Part shown: positions 26,145-35,244 of the stretch, piece by piece | Position numbering within the stretch: position 1 is the stretch's first letter | Layout: the number at the start of each line of letters is the position of its first letter | DNA from: Enterococcus sp. 9D6_DIV0238 | Lineage (GTDB): Bacteria > Bacillota > Bacilli > Lactobacillales > Enterococcaceae | Direction of reading: 5' to 3' | Assembly (NCBI RefSeq): GCF_002174455.2 | Contig: NZ_CP147246.1 | Span: forward strand, 2,857,001-2,921,000 | DNA length: 64,000 nucleotides | Notes under the pieces: model-generated | The model's input: the letters and a program-made list of their open reading frames with translations, nothing else | Told to the model about the DNA's origin: nothing | The model's database searches: none | Position numbers and translations under genes: made by a program

Positions 26145-27266
26145 ATGACGAAAAAGGGTGAGAATATTTATAAAAGAAAAGATGGACGTTGGGAGGGACG
26201 CTATATAAAGAAGCGAGATGAAGATCGAAAAATAATTTATGGATATATCTATGGGAAAAAATACTCCGAGGTAAAAGAAAAATTAACTCTAGTCAAGGCT
26301 AAAATAACTTCTGCTTCATTGAATATCAATATGTATTATGGAACACTTAGCGATTGGCTTAGCTACTGGATGGATCATATGATGCGGCGTTCGATCAAGA
26401 GTACAACGTTTTATAATTATTATCGTTTAATCAACAAACATATCATACCAGCAATGGGAACCTTTCGATTACATACGCTTCAACGTGAAAATATTCAACA
26501 GTTTATTAACTATCTTGTCGATATAAATCTATCTTCAGGAACGATCAGAAATATTTTTAATATCTTGAAAAAAAGTTTACGCGAAGCAGCGATCCAAAAT
26601 TTTTTAGAACAAAATCCTTGTGACAATGTCGTTTTACCTAAATTCAAACGAAGTAAGATTCGAGCGTTAAATATTGTACAGCAACAAAAATTAGAAATCC
26701 GAGCTTTCCAAAGCACCGACTGTTCACCCGTGATCATCGCCTTATATACTGGGATGAGAATTGGGGAAATTAGTGGGTTAAAATGGTCTGATATAGATTT
26801 TGATAGTAACCAGTTATATGTAAGAAGAACGTTTTATAGAGTATTGGATGAAGAAAATCCCTTTTCAAAAACAAAAATTGCTTCTGGAACACCAAAATCT
26901 TCAGAATCTGAAAGAGTGATTCCTATTGCGGACAATTTAAAAAGGTATTTAATGGAAAAAAGAAAAACTGCTAATTCTGAATATGTGATTTCTAACCGTA
27001 AAGGGAGTGCAGCAGAACCACGATTGATCAATTATCGGTTTAAAAAACTTATTAAAGAAGCTGAGATAGACGATGTTCATTTTCATATTTTACGACACAC
27101 ATTCGCCACTAGATGTTTGGAGAAAGGGATTGATGTTGCAAGTTTAAGTCGACTTTTAGGTCATCAATCGACAAAAATGACACTGGATACATATACGGAT
27201 TCAATGTTTGAAAAACGTCAGGAAGCAATGGAAACACTGGACAAGATGCTAAACTATATGGGATGA
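26145..27266 (+). CDS. Tyrosine recombinase (Tn916 Int-type), element 2 invertase
   Basis: 373 aa, RBS GGAAAGAGAAG. Same three-domain plan as the protein at 15571: arm-binding domain (about 1-48, KKGENIYKRKDGRWEGRY), core-binding domain (about 60-155), catalytic domain with Arg in TGMRIGEISG, HxxR in HILRHTF, His in LGHQS and Tyr in DTYTD. The arm-binding domains are nearly identical in the two proteins, in keeping with the identical arm repeats. The core-binding domains differ more, in keeping with the different inverted repeats. Enclosed by its inverted repeats, with no accessory gene. Confidence 0.92.
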   Translation: MTKKGENIYKRKDGRWEGRYIKKRDEDRKIIYGYIYGKKYSEVKEKLTLVKAKITSASLNINMYYGTLSDWLSYWMDHMMRRSIKSTTFYNYYRLINKHIIPAMGTFRLHTLQRENIQQFINYLVDINLSSGTIRNIFNILKKSLREAAIQNFLEQNPCDNVVLPKFKRSKIRALNIVQQQKLEIRAFQSTDCSPVIIALYTGMRIGEISGLKWSDIDFDSNQLYVRRTFYRVLDEENPFSKTKIASGTPKSSESERVIPIADNLKRYLMEKRKTANSEYVISNRKGSAAEPRLINYRFKKLIKEAEIDDVHFHILRHTFATRCLEKGIDVASLSRLLGHQSTKMTLDTYTDSMFEKRQEAMETLDKMLNYMG

Positions 27267-27274
27267 TTCAGTAA

Positions 27275-27319
27275 AAAATGTGAAAGATACAAAAAAATCT
27301 GTATCTTTCACATTTTTTT
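27275..27319 (+). terminator. Terminator of recombinase 2
   Basis: 16-bp stem (27275-27290 with 27299-27314) followed by TTTTT. It insulates the WxL operon from recombinase transcription in the present orientation. Confidence 0.9.
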
Positions 27320-27329
27320 ATTTTTATAA

Positions 27330-27348
27330 GCCGTCAATGAAACAGTCA
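27330..27348 (+). repeat. Putative recombinase arm-site pair, right side of element 2
   Basis: GCCGTCA (27330-27336) and the related CAGTCA (27343-27348) in the same orientation as the other arm-type repeats. Confidence 0.4.
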
Positions 27349-27390
27349 GAAATTGTGAAATGTCTTGTGTAGAAAGTACTACAGCTTGAG

Positions 27391-27416
27391 ATTCTGCATT
27401 GTGAAACAATGAAGAA
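27391..27416 (-). repeat. Inverted repeat IRR2, putative recombination site
   Basis: Exact reverse complement of 25916-25941, ending sharply on both sides. From here to the regulator at 27587 I see no convincing promoter on the plus strand. Confidence 0.9.
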
Positions 27417-27586
27417 AAAATCTATTTATCTTGCTTTAAAAGATAATAACAATAGAAAAGAAAAAATGAAAATGAAATGATTATCTGATTTATACATATT
27501 TCTTAAACGGTTGTAGTTACAGAAAAAACGGATGGTTGGTGAAGAACATTTTCACAAATAAAAATTTTTAATGGAGGGAAAGTAAT

Positions 27587-28285
27587 ATGTTCAATATTAC
27601 GATTATATCTAATAATTGTGGTACAAATAGAAAATATATACATGAGATTAAATCGGTAGGCTTTAAAGTAAATATCCTTTCAAAAATGGATGAGTTTGAA
27701 AGGACTGAACTATCTAAAATGAGCAGTGATGTTGTTATTATTGAAGAGTCTGGTTCAGAAGACTTTTTTAATACATGTGAACTTATTATGAAAATCAGAC
27801 GTAGCAGTAATACATTTATCTGGGTAATGGCTGAAAAGGACATACGAAAACAGAAAAATCTATATTTTGACTTAGGAGCAGATGGTGTTGCAGCATCTGA
27901 ATATGAACAAGAGATTGCTGTTCAACAAATGCGTAATATTGTGACTCATTCAATGGGTTACAAACAGTTAAAAAAAGAAGAAAGACAATTAAGTGATCAG
28001 TCAGTTGTTCTATTACCAGAAAATCAGAGCATCATTGTCAATTCAGGTGATGAAATACCATTGACCAGGTTAGAGTATCAAGTGGTTTCGGCACTTAATG
28101 AAAATATCGGAACTGCATTGACTCATGAGGAAATATATCAAATAGTATGGAATAAACATCCAGAAGAAGAAAAAGCAGTGAAATATAGAGTCAGTAATAT
28201 CATTTTCCATCTACGAAAAAAACTTAAAGATGATTCCCAATATATCAAAACAGTTCGCTCAAAAGGATACATGGTCACAGAGTGA
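27587..28285 (+). CDS. Orphan OmpR-type winged-helix regulator, WxL locus 2
   Basis: 232 aa, RBS GGAGGG. A receiver-like N-terminal half (about 1-120), in which the position of the phospho-acceptor Asp reads VVIIEES (Glu), precedes a C-terminal trans_reg_C winged helix (about 145-232, LTRLEYQVVSALNE..VRSKGYMV). A Glu at that position can mimic the phosphorylated state, so activity may depend on expression level rather than on a kinase. First gene after inversion element 2, so it would be switched together with the operon. Paralogue of 17026. Confidence 0.8.
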   Translation: MFNITIISNNCGTNRKYIHEIKSVGFKVNILSKMDEFERTELSKMSSDVVIIEESGSEDFFNTCELIMKIRRSSNTFIWVMAEKDIRKQKNLYFDLGADGVAASEYEQEIAVQQMRNIVTHSMGYKQLKKEERQLSDQSVVLLPENQSIIVNSGDEIPLTRLEYQVVSALNENIGTALTHEEIYQIVWNKHPEEEKAVKYRVSNIIFHLRKKLKDDSQYIKTVRSKGYMVTE

Positions 28286-28363
28286 GTGAATCTACCAATT
28301 CTTTCACTTGAAAGGGGGGATAAGAAAATTTAGTGTTTTATCAAAGGAAAAGGAGGTAAAAAA

Positions 28364-31300
28364 ATGGAAGCAAAAAAATCCTTGTTGGTTGTACTGAGTT
28401 TGATTTTTATCTGTGTTAGTTTTACGGATAAAGCCAATGCAGCTTCAGTAACAGATACATCAATATCGGGAGAATTAGCAGGGATGAACACATCGAAGCT
28501 AATTATTGTTCCTGCTCCAAACGGTGGTGCGGCTAAAGAGTATGATTCAAATGCTGTGGGCTTAAAGGCTGCACTTTATGACCTTTACCAGTTTGGTAAC
28601 AACCAAGATTTTGCGATGTATGTAGGAACAAATATAACTACCATGAATGGTGCTGATGCAAAAAATTTGTCTGGAACCCCTAGTGCAGCAAACATGACAT
28701 TTTCAACTTTGGAAGGCAAAGTAAAAACATTGGTCATTACAAGTACAACCGCAGATACAATCAACAATAATACGAGCTTACCTACTGGAACAAAATATCT
28801 GACATTTGCGTCGAATGCTTATATGGGCTCAAATGTAATTTTTCGGAATGTTGATTATCGTGGAACCAATCTTTATATGAATGGTCATGATTTAAACTTA
28901 AACGGCGGTTCGTATGGTAATGGTTTAAGTATCTATGGTGGCTCTGATACTTCTGATATTTCTGGTTCTCCGACAATCACTGTAAACTCAACAGGATCAG
29001 GAGTTTGGAATTTCTATGGTGGTAATAGTACAGGTGGAACATTGACTGGGAATCCCAGCTTAGTTTTTAATAATAGTTCTGCTGCTGTAAACACAATTTC
29101 TGGAGGAGCCAAAGTAGGTACTGTTGCTGGAAACGTCAATGTTAGGATTAACGATCTAGGTGGCCGCTTGACCTCATATTTTGGAGGTGGAGAAGGAACA
29201 GCAGTGAATAAAGCCAATGTCAAAGGGAATGTAACCAATGAAATTAATGTAACGAATAGTGCTACAAAAATGGTGCTTTCACCAATGATTTATGGTGGCG
29301 TTTCGTTTGGTGATATCTCAGGCACAATCACTAATACATTGACTGGATATGGTTCGTTTTATGGCTCAGCAACACCAGGAGGCACTACAACACCAGGATA
29401 TATTGGTGGATCACGTGAAGGAAATATTGGAACGGATCGCGCTAAAAATGCAATTACAACTAACTTTGATTCTAGTAAGTATTCTTCAGGTCGATTACCA
29501 TTCGCTGGTGGAAACGCAGTGTCAGGAATAATTCAAGGGAATATTGTGAATAATGTTAGAGCAGGGTCGAATAGAGAAGGCGGAGCAATCAGTGGGGCCT
29601 ATGGTGGAGGAAGTCGAGCTGTAGCGGAGCTTTCAGCAACATTATTAGGTACTTCAGCATTAAAAGTAAATGCTGCTAATGAAGCGTTTGATGCATTGGG
29701 AAAAGATGCTCGCCGAGAGCTAGCAAAATCTAAGGCACGATTTCAGGTTTATGGAAATATTGATCTGAACTTATTGGGAGGCAATGTTAGTATAGATTCT
29801 GACGATACGTATACTCGTGCTGCTGGTTATGGTGGATATATTGAGGGAGATACGACTGTTGTTGTAGGAACCTTGAATGCAGATGGTTCTGTTGGTGGAG
29901 ATGGAATGGTTTATTCCAACTATACAGAAACGTATAACAAAAATAACACCGCATATGATAAAACCAAGAATACCAGATCCTTTAATTCAGGATACGATAT
30001 TGTTGGTGGAGGTGGATCACCATCGCATGAATGGTCGATTTATATTTACGGCAGGACTAAAACTGTCATGAACAATTCCATCGCACGCTGGACTTATGGA
30101 GGCAACTTCTCTGGAACAGTTGAGCATCCAGACGGTTATGACGCAGACACGTATGCTTCTGAATATGTAATGAATGGTGGTATTGCAGATACCACAGAAG
30201 GTACAGGGTATATTGGTCAAAGAACCTATGGACCAAGTCATACTCAAATTAATTACGGTCAAGTCGATTGGTTCACCTCAGGTGCTGGTTGGGGAGATTG
30301 GAAGCAATTTGGAGATGCATCTGTAGAATTTGTCAAAGGAATTCATAATGGTACCGTAGGTGGAACTTATGGATATGATATAGTGAATGGAACTCACGTA
30401 ATCAATGGAGATGTTTCTGTAACTATTTTGGGCGGAGATTTTTCTGGAACGCCTAGCCATACAGGGAATAAGAACTTTTCTGCTGGTCCGTCTGAGTATG
30501 GTACGATCAATGGCAATGCAACACTGACTCTTGATCTAACAACGGAGAACGGGAAGACATTTGTTCCACCCCCAACAGTTAAAATTGCAGCTGGGCGACA
30601 TGATGGCTCTGGTTCCAATGTAGAATTGGGAACAGGAAATAGTATAGTGACGCTGAATATTTTCACTAATGAAGAAAGTGGAGATGTATTAAAAGGTGCA
30701 ACGATTTATGGAGATGGCGGTACAGCAAGTGCTCCAAGTAAAGTCGGTCATATCAAAATGAATATTGATGCTCCTGGTTCTACTATTGGAACATTGTATG
30801 CTACACAATATAGTAATATTGCTTCTAATGAGCTTTTAAGAAATGTAGATGTTAACATTCAGCGGGTTAAATCCATTGGTGGTATTTCCGGTGGGAACGC
30901 TGGTGATAACATCAATAATAATGTAGCGAAAAATAGTTTAACAAACAATAAAGGTTCCAATTTTCAAATAGGTGTTCCTGTTGAAGGCGCCCCTTCAATT
31001 GAATTCCAAAAAGAGCCGATTTTAGTTAGCGGCATTGGAATTATCAATTTCACTAGTCTGCTAGTCGATAATGGAACGATTTTAACGGCTTCTGGTACAA
31101 CAGGAAATGTTAAAAATGGTGGAGGTGCAACTGCTGCAAACCATGCAACTTTATACAATGATTTTGGGGATATCTATCTGAAAAATAATTCTGGATTAGG
31201 AGTTGCGGGTGCAACAAATTATATGTCCGGCGGTAAATTGACAATTGATGGCGAGAGTACCTTGGAGTCAGGTCAAGGTACTGGGATTATCAATATTAGT

Positions 31301-33136
31301 GATATTGAGTTTGTTGACAGTAATGCAGACCGTCTGACATGGATCAAAAATACATCAACATCGACAAATATGGTCGCAAGTACTGGAACTTACTTTGGTG
31401 CTAACCAAGCGTTTCAAGTATTAACAATCAATCCGACGATTGCAAACGCATCTAAAATCACGCCATTCAATTTTAAAGGAATGGAAAAATCAACTGGAAA
31501 AACATTTATTGGTGATAATGATGTGACTGGGAAAAATAACAATGGTTACGGAATCATGATTCCTGGATCTGTTATTGATTATACAGTGACTGACCCAATC
31601 GTTGATGGTAGAGGCTTCATTGAACATAATGTTGCTGAAGTCAAAAAAGACAACCAGCCTTTGACCTTAAGCGTTTGGGGAACAGAAGAAAAAGGCGTGA
31701 AAGTTCAAAAAGGACGTTTGATCATTCCAAACTCTACAGGAATTTTACCAACCTTGACGTTTACTCCAGAAGCAACATCAGGTTCTTGGCTTTACAATGT
31801 AACAGCTAAGTCTTCAAAGATTGGTTCAACAGATGAAGTGATCGGTGAACAGTCCAATTCTGATCCAGCCGAGTGGTCTTCTAAAGATGGCAATTACAGT
31901 TATGATGTTGAAGTTAAATATTCTAATAAGGTTGAATTAGCTGCTAGAGATGTAATCCTCACTGAAAGTGAAGCTGCTAAACTATTAGCAGAAGCAGATG
32001 TCAATGCGTATACACAAGTTGAAGGACGTCCGTTTTTAACTTCTACGATTACTGAAACAACGCTACAAGAATTGAGAAGGCCTTTAGATGAGGGGCAATA
32101 TTCTAGAACAACACAAATCAACTATACAGCAGGAACGGCAGCTGTGAATCCAACAAATGTAATGAATCAAACAGTTAATGTGATCGTTGTAAAAGACGGC
32201 TCGCAGATTGCCAAAGATCGTCAAGATGCGATTTATGCAAAAGATGTAACGATTCGAGTACTAGATATTGCTGATGTAGCAAGTCAGTCTGTTTTTGAAA
32301 GTGACTATAGTCATGCATTTGCGATCAATTCAAAAGGTGTAGTTTCAACAGTTCAGAGTACACCGAATGATTATTTCGCGAAATTACAAGCAGTCCTTCC
32401 AGAAGATGTACCGAAAGATATTTCTGTAACGTATGCATTTGATTCCCCAAGCGAGACGATCATAAAACAAATCACAATTCATGTGATTCCAAGTGAAGCC
32501 AACTTGGTTGTAACCTTTGTAGATGAAGTAGGTAACTCATTGCATCTGCCAGTAACATTCAAACGTAATATTGGTTCAAGTGTTGATTTAACAAAAGAAC
32601 AACAAGTATTGGATGCTATCGCTGATATTCAGAGCAGAAATTATGTTCTTGAAACAAGACCAGATTCTGAGGTCGTACAGGTTGTAACAGGTGGTTCAGA
32701 AGTTACTTACCAGTTCAAAGGAATCATCTTTATTGCTTCAGCACCAGATACGATTGAGTTTGGAACCCATACCGTTAAAGCCTCAAAACAACGAATCAAT
32801 GAACCAGAATCGATGAGTGGTGATTTAGCAATTCAAGATAGTAGAGCAACTCGTAAACCTTGGGTGCTGACAGCGAAGCTTGATACGCCGTTGAATAACG
32901 GTAAAGATACTATAGCAGGTGCGTTACGTTATGTATATAAGGGGAAAGAAATTGTCTTGAATGCTGGTGCAGAAGAAGTCGCTGGACATACAAATGCAGA
33001 TGAGAAACCATATAAAGTCAATAGTACTTGGTCAGCATCTGGGGATGGATTGAAATTACAAACAGATATCGGTGCAGTAAAATCTTCTGGAGATTATACG
33101 GCAAGTATTACATGGGAACTGACAGATGCGCCATAA
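28364..33136 (+). CDS. Giant WxL-domain surface protein, locus 2
   Basis: 1590 aa, strong AGGAGG RBS. Signal peptide about 1-27 (KANAAS). A very long Gly/Asn/Ser/Thr-rich beta-helix-like region (about 60-1080) has many short units of the type TGNPSLVFNNSS, GNVNVRIND and GNIVNNVR. Ig-like and MucBP-like modules follow (about 1085-1455, including VVTFVDEVGNSL). The C-terminal WxL domain (about 1455-1590) contains KPWVLTAKL and ends ITWELTDAP. Its middle differs completely from that of the giant protein of locus 1, while ends and gene order agree. The two loci thus display different surface structures. Probably an adhesin or ligand-binding fibre. Confidence 0.85.
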   Translation: MEAKKSLLVVLSLIFICVSFTDKANAASVTDTSISGELAGMNTSKLIIVPAPNGGAAKEYDSNAVGLKAALYDLYQFGNNQDFAMYVGTNITTMNGADAKNLSGTPSAANMTFSTLEGKVKTLVITSTTADTINNNTSLPTGTKYLTFASNAYMGSNVIFRNVDYRGTNLYMNGHDLNLNGGSYGNGLSIYGGSDTSDISGSPTITVNSTGSGVWNFYGGNSTGGTLTGNPSLVFNNSSAAVNTISGGAKVGTVAGNVNVRINDLGGRLTSYFGGGEGTAVNKANVKGNVTNEINVTNSATKMVLSPMIYGGVSFGDISGTITNTLTGYGSFYGSATPGGTTTPGYIGGSREGNIGTDRAKNAITTNFDSSKYSSGRLPFAGGNAVSGIIQGNIVNNVRAGSNREGGAISGAYGGGSRAVAELSATLLGTSALKVNAANEAFDALGKDARRELAKSKARFQVYGNIDLNLLGGNVSIDSDDTYTRAAGYGGYIEGDTTVVVGTLNADGSVGGDGMVYSNYTETYNKNNTAYDKTKNTRSFNSGYDIVGGGGSPSHEWSIYIYGRTKTVMNNSIARWTYGGNFSGTVEHPDGYDADTYASEYVMNGGIADTTEGTGYIGQRTYGPSHTQINYGQVDWFTSGAGWGDWKQFGDASVEFVKGIHNGTVGGTYGYDIVNGTHVINGDVSVTILGGDFSGTPSHTGNKNFSAGPSEYGTINGNATLTLDLTTENGKTFVPPPTVKIAAGRHDGSGSNVELGTGNSIVTLNIFTNEESGDVLKGATIYGDGGTASAPSKVGHIKMNIDAPGSTIGTLYATQYSNIASNELLRNVDVNIQRVKSIGGISGGNAGDNINNNVAKNSLTNNKGSNFQIGVPVEGAPSIEFQKEPILVSGIGIINFTSLLVDNGTILTASGTTGNVKNGGGATAANHATLYNDFGDIYLKNNSGLGVAGATNYMSGGKLTIDGESTLESGQGTGIINISDIEFVDSNADRLTWIKNTSTSTNMVASTGTYFGANQAFQVLTINPTIANASKITPFNFKGMEKSTGKTFIGDNDVTGKNNNGYGIMIPGSVIDYTVTDPIVDGRGFIEHNVAEVKKDNQPLTLSVWGTEEKGVKVQKGRLIIPNSTGILPTLTFTPEATSGSWLYNVTAKSSKIGSTDEVIGEQSNSDPAEWSSKDGNYSYDVEVKYSNKVELAARDVILTESEAAKLLAEADVNAYTQVEGRPFLTSTITETTLQELRRPLDEGQYSRTTQINYTAGTAAVNPTNVMNQTVNVIVVKDGSQIAKDRQDAIYAKDVTIRVLDIADVASQSVFESDYSHAFAINSKGVVSTVQSTPNDYFAKLQAVLPEDVPKDISVTYAFDSPSETIIKQITIHVIPSEANLVVTFVDEVGNSLHLPVTFKRNIGSSVDLTKEQQVLDAIADIQSRNYVLETRPDSEVVQVVTGGSEVTYQFKGIIFIASAPDTIEFGTHTVKASKQRINEPESMSGDLAIQDSRATRKPWVLTAKLDTPLNNGKDTIAGALRYVYKGKEIVLNAGAEEVAGHTNADEKPYKVNSTWSASGDGLKLQTDIGAVKSSGDYTASITWELTDAP

Positions 33137-33158
33137 AGATGAAGGGGGAAATGTTAAA

Positions 33159-33494
33159 GTGAGATCAAAAAATATTTTAGCCTGTGCTCTTCCTATCTTT
33201 GTGGGTATCTTCTTTCTGACAGCACCTATTCATAGTTTGGCTGCAGAAGGTGGTCAAGTTGGTCAAGATGCAGTTATTGAGTTTTATACGGACAAATCAG
33301 AGTCGGAACCATCAACCTCTGAACCACCAAAAAGCTCAAGTGAATCGCCGATCGAAAAACCGAAAGGTCGATTCCCAAGTACAGGTGAAGTCGTTCAGCG
33401 CTCTTTGCTATTGAGTGGAAGTGTTTTGATTGTAGCTGTTTTCTTATTCTTTGCTCTGAAAAAACGCAAAGCGAAGGAGGGAGATGAAAAATGA
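33159..33494 (+). CDS. Small sortase-anchored protein with FPSTG motif, locus 2
   Basis: About 111 aa from GTG 33159 (AAGGGGG 12 bases upstream); an ATG at 33126 overlaps the previous gene. Signal peptide about 1-29, EGGQVGQDA segment, Ser/Glu/Pro-rich spacer, then FPSTG, a hydrophobic helix and a basic tail. Phe in place of Leu in the sorting motif is unusual; the counterpart in locus 1 has LPSTG. Its last four bases overlap the start of the next gene (ATGA), suggesting translational coupling. Confidence 0.8.
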   Translation: MRSKNILACALPIFVGIFFLTAPIHSLAAEGGQVGQDAVIEFYTDKSESEPSTSEPPKSSSESPIEKPKGRFPSTGEVVQRSLLLSGSVLIVAVFLFFALKKRKAKEGDEK

Positions 33495-34282
33495 AAAGAA
33501 TGACGTTTCTTTTTAGTTCTTTCGCGATCTTCTCATCTCTTTTCATAGGACAACAGGCGAGAGCAGAAGCTGAATCATTTGGTGGAACTGGGAATGTTCA
33601 ATTTGAGGCATCTTTAGAACCGCCTCAAGTAATAGATCCTGAAAAACCAGGAAAACCTGTAGATCCAGGACCAAGTCCATCAACAGATGGTTACTTGCGA
33701 ATTGATTTTGTCCCTAAATTTAATTTTGGCCGAAATAAACTTTCTGAAAAAGACCAAACCTATCCCGTTAATGCTCAGCTTTTCCATGGGGAAACCAATG
33801 CACGTGGAAACTACATTCAAGTAACTGACAGCCGAGCAACTGGAGATGGTTGGACAATTCAAGTTCGTCAAGAAACAGCATTTACCTCAAATACGAATGA
33901 GACGTTGAAAGGTGCATATATTTCATTAGATAAAGCTTGGGCGAATTCCACAATAGATAAACAGTATGCCCCGAGTTTACAAACAGATGTGATCAAGTTA
34001 GATAAAGTTGGTACGACCTATAACCTAGCTACTGCAGGTAAAAATCAGGGCTATGGCACATGGGCAATTGAGTTTGGTGCTTCAGACGAAAATGAAGCAG
34101 GAATGCAGTCAACACTGACGCCTCTGAAAGACGAAGCGGGAAAACCAGTGTTAGATGCAACCTTTGAAAACAAACAAATATATAAGAACAATGCAGTAAA
34201 CTTTTTTATGCCTGGTTCAACAACAACTAAACCAGGACAATACCAAACGGTGATGACTTGGATTTTATCCGAGTTACCATAA
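33491..34282 (+). CDS. Short WxL-domain protein A, locus 2
   Basis: 263 aa. Signal peptide about 1-25 (ARAEAE), spacer with DPEKPGKPVDPGPSP, WxL domain with YLRIDFVPKFNF, the first motif DGWTIQVRQ and the end MTWILSELP. Overlaps the preceding sortase-substrate gene by four bases. Paralogue of 21358. Confidence 0.9.
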   Translation: MKRMTFLFSSFAIFSSLFIGQQARAEAESFGGTGNVQFEASLEPPQVIDPEKPGKPVDPGPSPSTDGYLRIDFVPKFNFGRNKLSEKDQTYPVNAQLFHGETNARGNYIQVTDSRATGDGWTIQVRQETAFTSNTNETLKGAYISLDKAWANSTIDKQYAPSLQTDVIKLDKVGTTYNLATAGKNQGYGTWAIEFGASDENEAGMQSTLTPLKDEAGKPVLDATFENKQIYKNNAVNFFMPGSTTTKPGQYQTVMTWILSELP

Positions 34283-34312
34283 ATAAAACATAACTATTGG
34301 AGGAACACACAC

Positions 34313-35161
34313 ATGAAAACAAGAACATTATGCTCAGCAGCACTACTAACAATTTTAGGAGCAAGCTTAGTCGCTCCAACTGCGGCACATGCAGCACCAG
34401 ATGCATTTACAAGTGAAGGTCACATCGAGTACGTTGAAGATAATTCAACAACACCACCAACTGACCCGGAAGATCCAGGCAAACCAGTTGATCCAACAGA
34501 TCCAGTAAAACCTAACCCAGGTGGAGGCTCATTAACTGTTGATGCACTAACAAACCTTGAGTTTATGCAACAAAAAGCCGTAACAACTGATCAAAACTAT
34601 TTTGCAAAACAAGTTCCAGTAGCAGAAAACGGAGTAGATAAAGGCGTTCGTGGAAACTTTGTACAAGTAACTGACAAACGTATTGACGCGCGTACTCCTT
34701 GGACTTTGAGTGCAAAAATGACAAAACAGTTCACTTCTACAACTGATGCAACGAAAACGTTAGCAGGCTCAACATTGACATTCTCAAACCCATTCATCAA
34801 TGGTGAAGGTACAGATAAAAACCTTTTCCCAACTTTAGGATCAGCTGCAAGTACATTTACTTTATCTAAAGATCTTGACAACTCAGTTAATGTAATGGGA
34901 ACTAAAACAGCAGATGAAGGCTTTGGTACATTTACAGTTGCTTTTGGTAACACCGCTGGATTTACTGCTCCTACAGCACCAGCAGGTAAAAACTTTGGAT
35001 CAGCAACTGCAGAAGATTCAACAGGGACACCAAATGCTTCTGATGCAAACAAAATCGATAATGGTTCAGTGAGCTTATTCGTACCAGGTAATGCAATCAA
35101 AACTAAATCTGCTTATACAGCAGAAGTATTGTGGACAATTTCTACAGTAGCGATCGACTAA
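34313..35161 (+). CDS. Short WxL-domain protein B, locus 2
   Basis: 282 aa, GGAGG RBS. Signal peptide about 1-28 (AHAAPD), a PPTDPEDPGKPVDP spacer, then the WxL domain with the complete first motif TPWTLSA and the end VLWTISTVAID. Codon choice looks more optimised than in its neighbours (many GCA, ACA, GGT and CCA codons), hinting at high expression. Followed by an internal terminator that separates it from the DUF916 gene. Confidence 0.9.
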   Translation: MKTRTLCSAALLTILGASLVAPTAAHAAPDAFTSEGHIEYVEDNSTTPPTDPEDPGKPVDPTDPVKPNPGGGSLTVDALTNLEFMQQKAVTTDQNYFAKQVPVAENGVDKGVRGNFVQVTDKRIDARTPWTLSAKMTKQFTSTTDATKTLAGSTLTFSNPFINGEGTDKNLFPTLGSAASTFTLSKDLDNSVNVMGTKTADEGFGTFTVAFGNTAGFTAPTAPAGKNFGSATAEDSTGTPNASDANKIDNGSVSLFVPGNAIKTKSAYTAEVLWTISTVAID

Positions 35162-35191
35162 TACAAAACTTGTAACTAAATTAAATGGCTG

Positions 35192-35230
35192 GGCACTAAT
35201 TAGCACTAATCAATTAGTGCCTGCTTTTTT
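35192..35230 (+). terminator. Intra-operon terminator between WxL and DUF916 genes, locus 2
   Basis: 10-bp perfect stem GGCACTAATT/AATTAGTGCC (35192-35201 with 35212-35221) and a TTTTTT run. Same position as 22980-23017 in locus 1, but unrelated in sequence. Confidence 0.85.
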
Positions 35231-35244
35231 GAAAGGAAAAACAA

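Larger units (their letters stand above)
25916..27416. mobile_element. Putative invertible DNA segment 2 (recombinase-encoding promoter switch)
   Basis: Perfect 26-bp inverted repeats (25916-25941 and 27391-27416) enclose 1449 bp with one tyrosine recombinase gene, its terminator, arm-type repeats on both sides and a left-end minus-strand promoter. It matches element 1 in every part while the repeat sequences differ, which suggests an old duplication with diverged site specificity. It lies 170 bp upstream of the regulator of WxL locus 2. Inferred present state: OFF. Confidence 0.75.

Noticed and set aside
15571..27266. Two integrases of the Tn916 family as signs of integrative conjugative elements or prophages
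   Set aside because: There are no conjugation, replication, excisionase or phage genes. Each integrase is enclosed by inverted, not direct, repeats only about 1.5 kb apart, which fits inversion.
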